DNA from: Conchiformibius steedae
Lineage (GTDB): Bacteria > Pseudomonadota > Gammaproteobacteria > Burkholderiales > Neisseriaceae
Reading direction: 5' to 3'
DNA length: 64,000 nucleotides
Assembly: GCF_014054725.1 (NCBI RefSeq)
Contig: NZ_CP059563.1
Location: 1-64,000 of the forward strand
The position numbers and the translations under genes were made by a program. Below, piece after piece: positions 18,036-26,916 of this stretch (positions within the stretch are counted from its first letter, which is position 1; the number at the start of each line of letters is the position of its first letter). The notes beneath the pieces are model-generated. The model made no database searches and was not told the origin of the DNA. It worked only from the letters and a program-made list of their open reading frames with translations.

Positions 18036-18503
18036 ATGCAAGGCGACCGCGCCGTTATCCGCGAACTCAATAAAAACTTGGGTTTGTTGCTGGTAACCAT
18101 CAACCAATATTTTCTGCACGCCCGCATTTTGAAAAACTGGGGCTTGGAAGAGCTAGGACAGCGTTTTTACAAACAGTCTATTGTAGAAATGAAAGCCGCT
18201 GATGCACTGATTGAGCGCATTTTGCTGCTGGAAGGTCTGCCCAATTTGCAAGAACTGGGTAAAATCCTGATTGGCGAAAGCGCAGAAGAAATCATTGCTT
18301 GCGATTTGGCAAAAGAAGAAGAAAAACACGCCGCGTTAACCGCAGCGATTGCCGTGTGCGAAGCGCAGGAAGATTACGTTTCCCGCCAATTGCTGGAAGA
18401 GCAAAAAACCGAAAACGAAGAGCATGCCGATTGGCTGGGTAACCAGCAAGAGCTGATTGCCAAACTGGGCTTGCCCGCCTATCTGCAACTTGGGGCACAA
18501 TAA
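18036..18503 (+). CDS. bfrB: Bacterioferritin subunit with heme-ligand methionine but degraded ferroxidase site
   Basis: The 155-residue paralogue keeps Glu51-Met52 in SIVEMKAADALIERIL, so it can supply the axial methionine for inter-subunit heme. By eye alignment with E. coli Bfr, ferroxidase ligand His54 is Ala and the Glu127 position is Asn (TENEEHADW), so iron oxidation by this subunit alone is unlikely. This complements the neighbouring subunit and implies mixed 24-mers, as proposed for Neisseria BfrA/BfrB. AAGGAGG lies at ideal spacing. A terminator follows. Confidence 0.94.
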   Translation: MQGDRAVIRELNKNLGLLLVTINQYFLHARILKNWGLEELGQRFYKQSIVEMKAADALIERILLLEGLPNLQELGKILIGESAEEIIACDLAKEEEKHAALTAAIAVCEAQEDYVSRQLLEEQKTENEEHADWLGNQQELIAKLGLPAYLQLGAQ

Positions 18504-18530
18504 ACATAAACCACTACCTTTCCCCAAACC

Positions 18531-18560
18531 AAACAGCCTGTTATTTAACAGGCTGTTTTT
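18531..18560 (+). terminator. Rho-independent terminator after bfrB
   Basis: AAACAGCCTGTT and AACAGGCTGTTTTT form a hairpin followed by a U-run. It closes the bacterioferritin operon. Confidence 0.93.
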
Positions 18561-18702
18561 ATGCTGAATACTCAAACCCATTTTTTGAAAAATCATCAGG
18601 CAATTTTTAACCCTATGATTTTTATTCCCTACCCTGATAAGATGCCCGAAATACGCGCAAACCGTGTTATTATCGTCTTATTGCCAATACGGGGAAAAGA
18701 TT

Positions 18703-19539
18703 ATGCCTCATCCGAAAGCCATCAATAAAATCAACACACTGAAACAAAACAGTATTTATTTACTGCCTAATTCGTTTACCATTGCGGCTTTGTTTTGTGC
18801 GTTTTATGCGATTACCGAATCCATGCACGACCGTTTTGGTACGGCAGCTGCGGCGGTGTTTGTGTCTATGCTGCTGGACGGTATGGACGGGCGCGTGGCG
18901 CGTTGGACCAACAGCCAAAGTGCGTTTGGCGAGCAATTGGACAGTTTGGCGGATATGGTGAGCTTTGGGGTAGCGCCTGCGCTGATTGTGTATAACTGGC
19001 AGCTTTATCAATTTGGCAAGCTGGGTTATGGGATTGCTTTTGTGTATTGTGCATGTGCGGCGCTGCGTTTGGCTTTGTTTAATACGCTTATCGGTAAAAT
19101 CGATAAAAAATGGTTTATTGGTATTCCCAGCCCAACTGCGGCGGCACTGATGGCGGGTTTGGTGTGGTTGGACCAAAGTGTGGACGGTTTGGGCGGCAGC
19201 GGGGCTTGGGCGTTGCTGATTACGCTGTTTGCGGGCTTGTCGATGGTGGCACAGATTCCATTTTGGAGCTTTAAGGAAATTCATGTTAAACGCAAAGTAC
19301 CGTTTTTTGGCATGATTTTGCTGGTGCTGGCGGTTATGGTGCTGGCATTGAAACCTGCTTTGGTGTTATTTGCGTTTTTCTTTGCTTACAGTTTGTCGGG
19401 CTATGTGATGTACGGTTGGCGCAAATGGAAGGGTTTGGATACGGCGGTGGCGGGTATGTATGTGGATGCTGCGGCAGAAAAAACGGCAGACGATGCTGCG
19501 GATACTTTACCTGCCAAAGAAACGCAACAACAGCCTTAA
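18703..19539 (+). CDS. pssA: CDP-diacylglycerol-serine O-phosphatidyltransferase
   Basis: This inner-membrane enzyme makes phosphatidylserine, the precursor of phosphatidylethanolamine. The 278-residue protein has the CDP-alcohol phosphotransferase motif D-G-x2-A-R-x8-G-x3-D-x3-D as DGRVARWTNSQSAFGEQLDS plus LAD, and about eight hydrophobic helices. It is of the membrane-embedded type, unlike the E. coli phospholipase-D-like Pss. ATG 18703 follows GGGGAAAAG. Its stop abuts the stop of the convergent YnfA-type gene with no spacing. Confidence 0.95.
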   Translation: MPHPKAINKINTLKQNSIYLLPNSFTIAALFCAFYAITESMHDRFGTAAAAVFVSMLLDGMDGRVARWTNSQSAFGEQLDSLADMVSFGVAPALIVYNWQLYQFGKLGYGIAFVYCACAALRLALFNTLIGKIDKKWFIGIPSPTAAALMAGLVWLDQSVDGLGGSGAWALLITLFAGLSMVAQIPFWSFKEIHVKRKVPFFGMILLVLAVMVLALKPALVLFAFFFAYSLSGYVMYGWRKWKGLDTAVAGMYVDAAAEKTADDAADTLPAKETQQQP

Positions 19540-19863
19540 TCAATGTTTGCCCAAGGCGATAAGCGCAGCACCACACAAACACAGTGCCGCGCCGAGCCAG
19601 TCGTTCCACGCGGGGCGCACGCCGTCTGCCAAACGCAGCCACAATAAGGCAGTGGCAATATACACGCCGCCATAAGCGGCATATACGCGCCCGCTGGCAG
19701 CAGGATGCAAAGTCAGCAACCATGCAAACAGTGACAATGCCGCTGCTGCGGGTAGCAACAACCACGCGCTTTTGCCTTGGCGCAACCACAAATACGGCAG
19801 CCAACAACCGATAATTTCCGCCAATGCGGTGGCAACAAACAAGAAAAAGGTTTTGAACATCAT
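19540..19863 (-). CDS. YnfA/UPF0060-family small membrane protein
   Basis: The 107-residue protein has four predicted helices and the family pattern [36 protein letters not shown] and [10 protein letters not shown]-like end (here [20 protein letters not shown]). The family is related to small multidrug transporters but its substrate is unknown. A far upstream ATG at 19989 is rejected because [16 protein letters not shown] is the normal family start. Confidence 0.93.
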   Translation of the reverse strand: MMFKTFFLFVATALAEIIGCWLPYLWLRQGKSAWLLLPAAAALSLFAWLLTLHPAASGRVYAAYGGVYIATALLWLRLADGVRPAWNDWLGAALCLCGAALIALGKH

Positions 19864-19929
19864 GCGGCAATTATAGCCTGCAAATTGACCCATTTTGCAA
19901 AAAAGCGCATAATCGGCGCGTTTTTTCCA

Positions 19930-19963
19930 TTCAGGCAGCCCCGTGGTTTTTGGGCTGCCTGAA
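19930..19963. terminator. Inverted DNA-uptake-sequence hairpin upstream of trhP
   Basis: TTCAGGCAGCCC and GGGCTGCCTGAA face each other around about ten bases. It lies between divergent genes, 25 bases before the U32-family start codon, so it may act mainly as an uptake sequence or as a leader structure rather than as a terminator. Confidence 0.7.
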
Positions 19964-19987
19964 AACCATTTTACTAAAGGAATCATC

Positions 19988-21352
19988 ATGAAATCCCCCG
20001 AACTGCTGCTGCCCGCAGGCGGCTTGGAACGGATGCGTACCGCTTTTGATTACGGCGCCGATGCCGTTTACGCAGGCAGCCCGCGCTACTCCCTGCGCGC
20101 CCGCAACAACGAATTTGCCAAACTGCCCGTATTAGAACAAGGCATTAACGAAGCCCATCAGCGTGGCAAAAAGTTCTTTTTAACCGTCAATACCCTGCCC
20201 CACAACAGCAAACTCAAAACCTTTATCGCCGACATGGAACCACTGATTGCCATGCGCCCCGATGCCCTGATTATGGCAGACCCCGGTTTGATTATGCAGG
20301 TGCGCGAGCGTTGGCCAGAGATGCCGATACACCTGTCGGTACAGGCAAACACCACCAACTATTGGGGCGTAAAATTTTGGCAGAGCGTGGGCGTAGAACG
20401 CATTATCCTGTCACGCGAATTAAGCTTGGAAGAAATCGCCGAAATCCGCCAGCAATGCCCCGATATTGAATTGGAAGTGTTTGTACACGGCGCATTGTGC
20501 ATTGCCTATTCGGGGCGTTGCCTGCTGTCGGGCTATTTCAACCACCGCGACCCCAACCAAGGCACGTGCACCAACGCCTGTCGTTGGGATTACAAAGTAC
20601 ACGACACCCAAACCGATGATATGGGCGATGTGCAATCCTTAAACGGATTTGATTTTCACCGCGCCAAAAGTGAAGCCGATGCCGCCTTTGAAGGCATTAA
20701 CGGACAACGCCGCCACCCCGCCGCCGACAAAGTTTTCCTGATAGAAGAAGCCAACCGCCCCGGTGAACTGATGCCGATTATGGAAGACGAACACGGCACT
20801 TACATCATGAATTCCAAAGATTTACGCGCCATTGAACAAGTTGCCAAACTCGCCCAAATCGGCGTGGACAGCCTGAAAGTGGAAGGACGCACCAAATCCG
20901 TTTACTACGTTGCCCGCACCGCCCAAAGCTACCGCCGCGCCATTGACGATGCCGTAGCAGGCAAACCCTTTGATTACAGCCTGTTAGCCGAATTAGAAGG
21001 CTTGGCAAACCGTGGTTACACATCAGGCTTTTTAGAACGCCACCACACGCAGGATTACCAAAACTACTTGCACGGACATTCATTGGCAAAACAAAGCCAG
21101 TTTGTCGGACAAGTATCGGCAGTTAATTCAGAAGGTTGGGCGACTGTAGATGTGAAAAACCGTTTTGCCGTGGGTGACAGCTTGGAAATTATCCACCCGC
21201 AGGGTAACGAAATCCGCGTACTGACTGCCATGCAGCGCAAAGGCATCTCCACCGATATTGCCCCCGGTAACGGCATTCAAGTGCAAATCCCCGATATGCA
21301 CGGCAAAGACAATGCCTTGATTGCCCGCATTATTCATCAGGACAAGGCATGA
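19988..21352 (+). CDS. trhP: U32 peptidase-family tRNA hydroxylation protein (TrhP/YegQ-like)
   Basis: Members of this family take part in prephenate-dependent 5-hydroxylation of uridine at the tRNA wobble position. The 454-residue protein has [20 protein letters not shown], the U32 signature [19 protein letters not shown], and cysteines in [11 protein letters not shown] that suggest an iron-sulphur site. It corresponds to E. coli YegQ in length and layout. The start at ATG 19988 follows AAAGGAATC. The stop overlaps the following Nudix gene by four bases (ATGA). Confidence 0.9.
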   Translation: MKSPELLLPAGGLERMRTAFDYGADAVYAGSPRYSLRARNNEFAKLPVLEQGINEAHQRGKKFFLTVNTLPHNSKLKTFIADMEPLIAMRPDALIMADPGLIMQVRERWPEMPIHLSVQANTTNYWGVKFWQSVGVERIILSRELSLEEIAEIRQQCPDIELEVFVHGALCIAYSGRCLLSGYFNHRDPNQGTCTNACRWDYKVHDTQTDDMGDVQSLNGFDFHRAKSEADAAFEGINGQRRHPAADKVFLIEEANRPGELMPIMEDEHGTYIMNSKDLRAIEQVAKLAQIGVDSLKVEGRTKSVYYVARTAQSYRRAIDDAVAGKPFDYSLLAELEGLANRGYTSGFLERHHTQDYQNYLHGHSLAKQSQFVGQVSAVNSEGWATVDVKNRFAVGDSLEIIHPQGNEIRVLTAMQRKGISTDIAPGNGIQVQIPDMHGKDNALIARIIHQDKA

Positions 21353-22125
21353 AGCCCGTGCAAGTCGTAGCAGGCGTGGTGTATAACGCAGCAGGTGAAA
21401 TCCTACTCACATCACGTCCCGCAGGAAAAGCCTATGCAGGCTATTGGGAATTCGCGGGTGGAAAAGTAGAAGCAGGTGAAAGCCTGTTTGACGCGCTCAA
21501 ACGCGAGTTTGAAGAAGAATTGGGCATCACCATTACCCGCGCCCGTCCGTGGCTGCAAAAAATCCACGCCTATGAACACGCCACCGTGCATTTGCATTTT
21601 TTCCGTATTGCTGCCGATGCTTGGTATGGCACGGTGTCGCCGCGTGAAGGACAACAATTGGCATGGCAACGGGCGGGCGCGTATGCGGTCTCGCCGATGT
21701 TGCCCGCCAATGCCGCGCTGCTGAACGCGCTGGCGATTCCCGCAACGTTTTCAGGCAATCCGCAACACGGTTTTTACAGCACAGACGGCGCGTACCGTAT
21801 TGCACCGCCGTCCCTATTTCACAGCGGACACGATGCCCTGCTTTTAGATGCTCACGCCCCTCAGCCCGCTACGGTTCAGCCCCGCGCCGTTTGGCGCAGC
21901 GTTGGCAATCTTGCCGAATTTAAGCAAGCGCAAGATGCCGATGCCCTGCTGTGGCGTGTGGAAAACGATTCCGCCGCGCAAACGCTGCTGCACACCCTGC
22001 AACAAGGCGTGTCGCTGCCTGTTGCCGCCTATGCCCGCGCCGATGTGTGCGCCCGCCACGCCCCAGCATGGCGCGATGCAGGTTTGCATGCCCTGATTGA
22101 AAACCGCGAATCGGTAACGGTTTAA
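21349..22125 (+). CDS. Nudix hydrolase with C-terminal TenI-like extension
   Basis: Residues 1-130 form a MutT-type Nudix domain with the box G-x5-E-x7-R-E-x2-E-E-x-G as GGKVEAGESLFDALKREFEE plus ELG, typical of 8-oxo-dGTP or related nucleotide pyrophosphohydrolases. The remaining 125 residues resemble a shortened thiamine-phosphate-synthase/TenI barrel, as in other beta-proteobacterial MutT fusions, and lack obvious catalytic residues. Overlap with trhP suggests coupled translation. A role in nucleotide sanitation is inferred from the Nudix box. Confidence 0.88.
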   Translation: MKPVQVVAGVVYNAAGEILLTSRPAGKAYAGYWEFAGGKVEAGESLFDALKREFEEELGITITRARPWLQKIHAYEHATVHLHFFRIAADAWYGTVSPREGQQLAWQRAGAYAVSPMLPANAALLNALAIPATFSGNPQHGFYSTDGAYRIAPPSLFHSGHDALLLDAHAPQPATVQPRAVWRSVGNLAEFKQAQDADALLWRVENDSAAQTLLHTLQQGVSLPVAAYARADVCARHAPAWRDAGLHALIENRESVTV

Positions 22126-22132
22126 CTACGCG

Positions 22133-22606
22133 CTATTTCTCGGCTTCTTCAAGCAGTTGCTGCCACGCCGCTTCGCCTTGTGCCACATAGCTGCGCCAGT
22201 CGCCTTGTCCGCCCCGATAAGAAATTTGCCTGCCGTCGGGCAAAAACATGATGTCCCAATCGTTTTCCAATACCGCCAAACCGTTTTCACAGGCCGCACG
22301 GATGATGGCGCAGACAAAAACTTCTTCATCCAGCAGGGCGGGCTTGGCTTCAAAGCAGTACACCCGTTCCAAGGTGGTGGCGGTAGAACAGGCAATGCCG
22401 CCGATATTTTCCAAAGCATAATCGCCGTCATAATACATTAAAGCAGGGCGGACAAATTCCGCCATTTTTTGACCGAATGCCGCCATGCGCGGATTGGGTT
22501 CGGTTTCGGGAACGGTGTTCAAATCGGCCACAAAGCGGTAGGCTGTTTCCATATTGTCGGGAATACCGTATTTGATGTCCCACACATAAATGCCGTTGCT
22601 GCTCAT
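22133..22606 (-). CDS. Unknown protein, short paralogue of the adjacent 362-aa protein
   Basis: The function is not recognised. The 157-residue product begins with IYVWDIKYGIPDN and contains EPNPRMAAFGQKMAEFVRPA, LERVYCFEA and FLPDGRQISYRG. It aligns over its full length with the first 155 residues of the protein encoded at 22683-23771, so the pair arose by duplication. No signal peptide or membrane segment is present. The repeated YxWDxKYGIP start and the soluble character are compatible with immunity-type or cytoplasmic binding domains, but that is only a guess. A hairpin separates the two genes. Confidence 0.8.
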   Translation of the reverse strand: MSSNGIYVWDIKYGIPDNMETAYRFVADLNTVPETEPNPRMAAFGQKMAEFVRPALMYYDGDYALENIGGIACSTATTLERVYCFEAKPALLDEEVFVCAIIRAACENGLAVLENDWDIMFLPDGRQISYRGGQGDWRSYVAQGEAAWQQLLEEAEK

Positions 22607-22637
22607 CGTTTAATCGTCCTGAAATAAAAAATGGTTT

Positions 22638-22674
22638 TTCAGACAGCTTGAAAAGCGGTTTCAAGCTGTCTGAA
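22638..22674 (-). terminator. Terminator with a variant uptake-sequence core
   Basis: TTCAGACAGCTTGAAA and TTTCAAGCTGTCTGAA form a long hairpin, followed on the minus strand by a T-rich stretch. It ends the 22683-23771 gene. The arm ends in GCTGTCTGAA rather than the GCTGCCTGAA seen elsewhere in the window. Confidence 0.85.
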
Positions 22675-22682
22675 CATGGTAT

Positions 22683-23771
22683 TTAAGGCTGCTCCAAATA
22701 AAATTTACGCTTATTCGGATTGGTATCGGGCAAGGTTAAGCGGGCAAAGTTGGTTTCGCCTGCATGGTGTGCCTGCACAAATCGGGTAAAATCCTCTGCC
22801 GTGCCGATATGGGGCAGGTAATACATCAACATATCCGCCGCCGCTTCTGCCAAAACAACCGCTTCTTCACGGCTGGATATGCTCCATTTATGATTTGCAG
22901 CTTTATGAGAATGATATCCAACGTGAACTTTAGGGTTTTCTTCCTCCGATACCCCATAAAAATCAGTTAATGCAATCTGTCTAACCGCACCTTCATCGGT
23001 ATTACTAGGTTGAGCAGCCGGCATCAGTCTGTCAATTAAATCATTATATTCTTTATGAAAATTTATTCTAATCAAGCTTGTGAAATAATTTTCACTCCCA
23101 GTTTCTATATCTGTAGAAAACATAAATGAATCTACTAATTCTGTTTGCAACTTCCTAAAAGAATCAAAATAATTCATACGGGTTGGTATGTAATGATATT
23201 GATTGCACAATAAATCAAGCGGCTTACCGATTTTTTCCTGAATAATTAAGGAAAGGAAGGTGTTTCTGGCGTCGTATCCTTTAGGCAGTTTGCCTGTTCT
23301 CTTTCTGACTTTTGCTAGTGTTTCCTGCCAACGCTTTTCAGTTTCTTCTGCATCGTTCCGCCAATCGCTTTTTTTTCCTTCATAGTATTCTGTACCGTCA
23401 GGTAAAAGTAATTGTACCGTATATTCAAATTCCCGTGCGACAACCAAGCCGTTTTCAGCAGCAGCACGGGCAACAATCCCAGTACTGTTGGCTATATATG
23501 AATCGGGAAGGTCGCCTAAACAATAAATACGCTCCAAGCAATTTTCGGTATCGCGGGCAACATGATACATGGCGGTTAATTCGGAGGCATCTTCAAAATA
23601 TGTCCATGCGGGACGGACAAATTCTTCCATTTTCTTGCCAAATGCCACCATGCGCGGATTGGGTTCGGTTTCAAAGGTGTTTGCCAGCTTCGCCGCGATG
23701 GCGCGGGCTTCTTCATCATTGGTGGGAATGCCGTATTTGCTGTCCCAGATGTAAACTTTATGCAGTTCCAT
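22683..23771 (-). CDS. Unknown two-part protein, long paralogue, mosaic base composition
   Basis: The function is not recognised. Residues 1-155 (VYIWDSKYGIPTN, EPNPRMVAFGKKMEEFVRPA, LLLPDGTEYYEG) match the neighbouring 157-residue protein. Residues 156-362 form a second region found only here, with YHYIPTRMNYFDSF and NYFTSLIRINFHKEYNDLI. DNA for the middle of this second region (about 22900-23260) is clearly richer in A+T than either end, indicating a recombined or transferred segment. The C-terminus (DTNPNKRKFYLEQP) is in host-like composition. No signal or membrane helices are seen. Confidence 0.82.
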   Translation of the reverse strand: MELHKVYIWDSKYGIPTNDEEARAIAAKLANTFETEPNPRMVAFGKKMEEFVRPAWTYFEDASELTAMYHVARDTENCLERIYCLGDLPDSYIANSTGIVARAAAENGLVVAREFEYTVQLLLPDGTEYYEGKKSDWRNDAEETEKRWQETLAKVRKRTGKLPKGYDARNTFLSLIIQEKIGKPLDLLCNQYHYIPTRMNYFDSFRKLQTELVDSFMFSTDIETGSENYFTSLIRINFHKEYNDLIDRLMPAAQPSNTDEGAVRQIALTDFYGVSEEENPKVHVGYHSHKAANHKWSISSREEAVVLAEAAADMLMYYLPHIGTAEDFTRFVQAHHAGETNFARLTLPDTNPNKRKFYLEQP

Positions 23772-23853
23772 GTGTTTGTTCCTAGGGTGAGGTAAAAAGA
23801 CTGGATTAAAGGTTTATACAATACAATACGCAATCCATCAAGCCTCAAAGTTT

Positions 23854-25731
23854 TTACTGACCACGCAAAAACAGTTTGTCCAAATCGTCCAGCCCCAGTT
23901 TAACCCATGTGGGACGACCGTGATTGCATTGGTTGCTGCGCGGGGTGCGTTCCATATCGCGCAACAGGGCGTTCATTTCGGGCAAAGTCAGCCTGCGCCC
24001 TGCGCGTACCGAACCGTGGCACGCCATGGTGCTGAAAATACGGTTTTCATAGGCTTCAAGGGCTTGACTCGTGCCGACTGCGCCCAATTCCTGCAAAACT
24101 TTTTGCGCCAATACGGGAACATCGGCGTGTGCCAGCAGTGCGGGCAAGGCGTACACGGCTAAAGTTTGTTCGCCTTTGGCACGGATATCAAAACCCAGCT
24201 CGTGTAGGGCTTGGCGGTGTTCGTCCAGCGCGGCAACGGTGCTGCGTTCAGCAGTAAACTCTATGGGAATCAGCAGTTTTTGCATGGGTAAACTGCCTTG
24301 TTCGCGGTGTTTGCTTTTGAGTTTTTCGTAGGTAATGCGTTCGGCGGCGGCATGCATGTCCACCAATACCAACCCGTCTGCGGCTTGCGCCAAAATGTAA
24401 ATCCCCGACAATTGCGCCATGGCAAAGCCTAAAGGCGGGGCAGAATGGTCGGCTGATTCATTTTCATTGGATTCGGTAATCGCTTGGGGTTGGGGTGTGG
24501 CGGGTGGAAAGGGGATTTCGGCAGGGGTAAAGTCGTCTGCTGGCGGCGGTGGCGGGGCGGAACGGTACAGCTCGGCATAAGTACGCATGGCAGCGCGGCT
24601 TTCGTTCAGGCTTAAACCGCGCTGTTGCGGGCGTGCTTGTTGATAGGAATAGGCGGCAGGCGCACTTTTGGCGGGTGCGGCAGGTGTGGCGGGGGCAGAC
24701 GTTTCAGGCAGAAACAAAGTAGATACGCTGTCGGTACGGTCGGCGCGGGTGTCTGCCAATACTTTGTTAATGCTGTGAAACACCAGCTGATGCACAGCTT
24801 GGCTGTCGCTAAAACGCACTTCGGTTTTGGTGGGATGCACATTGGCATCTACCTGATTGGGCGGCAGTTCCAAAAACAGCGCAAAAGCAGGCGAAAACTG
24901 CTGATGCAAAACATCACGGTACGCCTGTTTAAGCGCGTGCAACATCACTTTATCGCGCACAAAGCGTTTATTGACAAAGAAAAACTGATTGTCGCTACGC
25001 CCTTTGGCAAAAGTGGGTTTGGCTATCATGCCGTGCAGGTGCAATTCGCCCGCCTGTTCGTCCACCGCCAAAGCCGCTGCGGAAAAGGCTTCGCCCAAAA
25101 CGGCTTGCATACGCGCTTGTGCGGTTTGAACGGGATAATTAAAAATCTCTTTGCCATTGTGCGACAGGGCAAACGCCACTTGCGGATGCGCCAATGCCAA
25201 ACGTGCCAACACATTGGCGCAATGGGCGTATTCGGTGGCTTCCGATTTTAAAAATTTGCGCCGTGCGGGGGTGTTGAAAAACAGTTCTGCCACGCTTACG
25301 GTGCTGCCGACAGGGTGGGACGCGGGCGATACTGCACCCAAATTACCGTCTTCGGCGCGGATTTCGGCGGCGTGGGCATCATCGGCGCGGCGGCTGGTTA
25401 GCGTTAGCCGCGACACCGAAGCAATGCTTGCCAAACCTTCCCCGCGAAAACCCAAGCTGGACACTGCTTCCAAATCCGCCAGCGAACGGATTTTGCTGGT
25501 GGCGTGGCGCGACAGTGCCAAGGGCAGTTCGGCAGCGGCGATGCCCGCGCCGTTGTCGCGCACCCGTATCAGGCGGACGCCGCCGCCGCCCAATTCCACC
25601 GTAATCTGATTAGCCCCCGCATCCAAGCTGTTTTCCAACAATTCTTTTAAAGCATTGGCGGGACGTTCCACCATTTCCCCTGCCGCGATTTGGTTGATTA
25701 AATGGTCGGGCAGCAGCGCGATTTCAGACAT
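23854..25731 (-). CDS. mutL: DNA mismatch repair protein MutL
   Basis: MutL links MutS mismatch recognition to strand incision. The 625-residue protein has the GHKL ATPase motifs ELLENSLDAGA, RVRDNGAGI, RHATSKI and LGFRGEGLASIASV. A Pro/Ala-rich linker (about 340-430) precedes the dimerisation domain. The latter carries DMHAAAERITYE, fitting the endonuclease motif D-M-H-A-x2-E-x4-E, plus ACHGSVRAG and CNHGRPTWV, so intrinsic nicking activity is likely; this fits bacteria without MutH. It starts ten bases after the TraB/GumN gene. Confidence 0.97.
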   Translation of the reverse strand: MSEIALLPDHLINQIAAGEMVERPANALKELLENSLDAGANQITVELGGGGVRLIRVRDNGAGIAAAELPLALSRHATSKIRSLADLEAVSSLGFRGEGLASIASVSRLTLTSRRADDAHAAEIRAEDGNLGAVSPASHPVGSTVSVAELFFNTPARRKFLKSEATEYAHCANVLARLALAHPQVAFALSHNGKEIFNYPVQTAQARMQAVLGEAFSAAALAVDEQAGELHLHGMIAKPTFAKGRSDNQFFFVNKRFVRDKVMLHALKQAYRDVLHQQFSPAFALFLELPPNQVDANVHPTKTEVRFSDSQAVHQLVFHSINKVLADTRADRTDSVSTLFLPETSAPATPAAPAKSAPAAYSYQQARPQQRGLSLNESRAAMRTYAELYRSAPPPPPADDFTPAEIPFPPATPQPQAITESNENESADHSAPPLGFAMAQLSGIYILAQAADGLVLVDMHAAAERITYEKLKSKHREQGSLPMQKLLIPIEFTAERSTVAALDEHRQALHELGFDIRAKGEQTLAVYALPALLAHADVPVLAQKVLQELGAVGTSQALEAYENRIFSTMACHGSVRAGRRLTLPEMNALLRDMERTPRSNQCNHGRPTWVKLGLDDLDKLFLRGQ

Positions 25732-25741
25732 ATTCAGCCTT

Positions 25742-26707
25742 TCAAGATGGAATATTGGTTTTGCGTTTTTTCAGCATAATCGGTTCTACCGTATAACCCT
25801 GTTGGCGTAACAAAGCAATCAAACCGTGTTCGCCAAACAGATGCGCCGCACCCACTGCCACCGTGTTGGCACGCTCACTCAATAATTTTTCCAACTTTGG
25901 CATCCACTGGGTATTTCTTTCTTTTAATAATTGCTTAAACATCATGTTTTTCCAAATTTCGCGGTCTTGCGGGACAAACATTTCATAATATTTATCGGAT
26001 TTCACTTCTGCCCACAATTCGGTGGCGCGATGCTCGCGGTAGAGTTTAAACAAATGTTGCGACAAGGCAATTTGTTCTTGCTGATGCTGTAAAGTGGCAT
26101 CAATGCCACGCAAAACCGTGTCTTCGGGAATGGCAGCGTAATATTTCAACACTTCTATCCCTTCCAATTCGTCAATGTCTTTGCCTGTGGCGCGGGCAGC
26201 TTTCAGCAGCAGTCTGTCAATCCCGTAATCATCATCATAGCCTTTGGGAACAATCATTTGTTCCAGCGACATCAACACAAACCACGGCTGCCATTTTTGC
26301 TTGCTGCTTAACATGGCGCGTTCGTCGGGCGAAGCATAACGGCGCACGACGCGTTGCACTTTGGCATGGCGGGCTTTGCCTAAAGACTGCACCAGTGTTT
26401 GCTCGGACTGCGCCAACTGCATCATCAGCATTACCCGCAGCATACCCGCAGGCGTTTGAAAAAATTCAGGTTCAATTTGGGTTTCTACCACCAAACGCGG
26501 GGTTTGTGCCAAAATATCGCGGTATTGGGACGACAGCGTACTGCCTGTTTTCCCTTTATGTACCGTGCCAATCAGATAGCTGGTGGGGGTGTCGGATTTG
26601 CTGATTTTCCAGAGAAAAGTGTCGGCAGGCACATCTGCAGCCCAAGCGGGGCGCAACAAGCACAATGCCAGCAGCAGGGTTTTGAGCAGGATAAGCCATT
26701 TTTTCAT
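25742..26707 (-). CDS. TraB/GumN-family exported protein
   Basis: The 321-residue protein has a signal peptide (LILLKTLLLALCLLRPAWA) and the TraB/GumN pattern LWKISKSDTPTSYLIGTVHKG at the N-terminus and ANTVAVGAAHLFGEHGLIALL followed by GYTVEPI at the C-terminus. Conserved His/Glu residues in these segments resemble those of TIKI-type metalloproteases, but the bacterial function is unknown. Ten bases separate it from mutL, so the two may be co-transcribed. Confidence 0.92.
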   Translation of the reverse strand: MKKWLILLKTLLLALCLLRPAWAADVPADTFLWKISKSDTPTSYLIGTVHKGKTGSTLSSQYRDILAQTPRLVVETQIEPEFFQTPAGMLRVMLMMQLAQSEQTLVQSLGKARHAKVQRVVRRYASPDERAMLSSKQKWQPWFVLMSLEQMIVPKGYDDDYGIDRLLLKAARATGKDIDELEGIEVLKYYAAIPEDTVLRGIDATLQHQQEQIALSQHLFKLYREHRATELWAEVKSDKYYEMFVPQDREIWKNMMFKQLLKERNTQWMPKLEKLLSERANTVAVGAAHLFGEHGLIALLRQQGYTVEPIMLKKRKTNIPS

Positions 26708-26731
26708 GATGATTCCTTTAATTAAGTAAGG

Positions 26732-26837
26732 ATAGTTGATAAAAATAAAAACGAGACAAGGCGATAACGCCCGCCGTGTACGAATCGTACATCAGGGCGT
26801 TGGCAACGCGGTATCGTTGAAATTTTAATCAGCTATA
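26732..26837. repeat. Miniature inverted-repeat element, type A copy 2
   Basis: ATAGTTGATAAAAATAAAAA at the left and AATCAGCTATA at the right bound a 106-base element. Its interior (GAGACAAGGCGATAACGCCC, CATCAGGGCGTTGGCAACGC) is nearly identical to the reverse complement of the copy at 12594-12699. It lies just upstream of the TraB/GumN start and next to the DoxX terminator. It has no coding content. Confidence 0.85.
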
Positions 26838-26843
26838 AACAAT

Positions 26844-26878
26844 AAAAAACGCCTGTTTCCCATGAAAGGAAACAGGCG
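26844..26878 (-). terminator. Terminator of the DoxX gene
   Basis: On the minus strand CGCCTGTTTCC and GGAAACAGGCG pair and are followed by TTTTTTATTG. It lies 39 bases after the DoxX stop codon. Confidence 0.93.
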
Positions 26879-26916
26879 CAGATTGTACCCGAAACGGCAC
26901 AAACCAAGGCAGGGTA

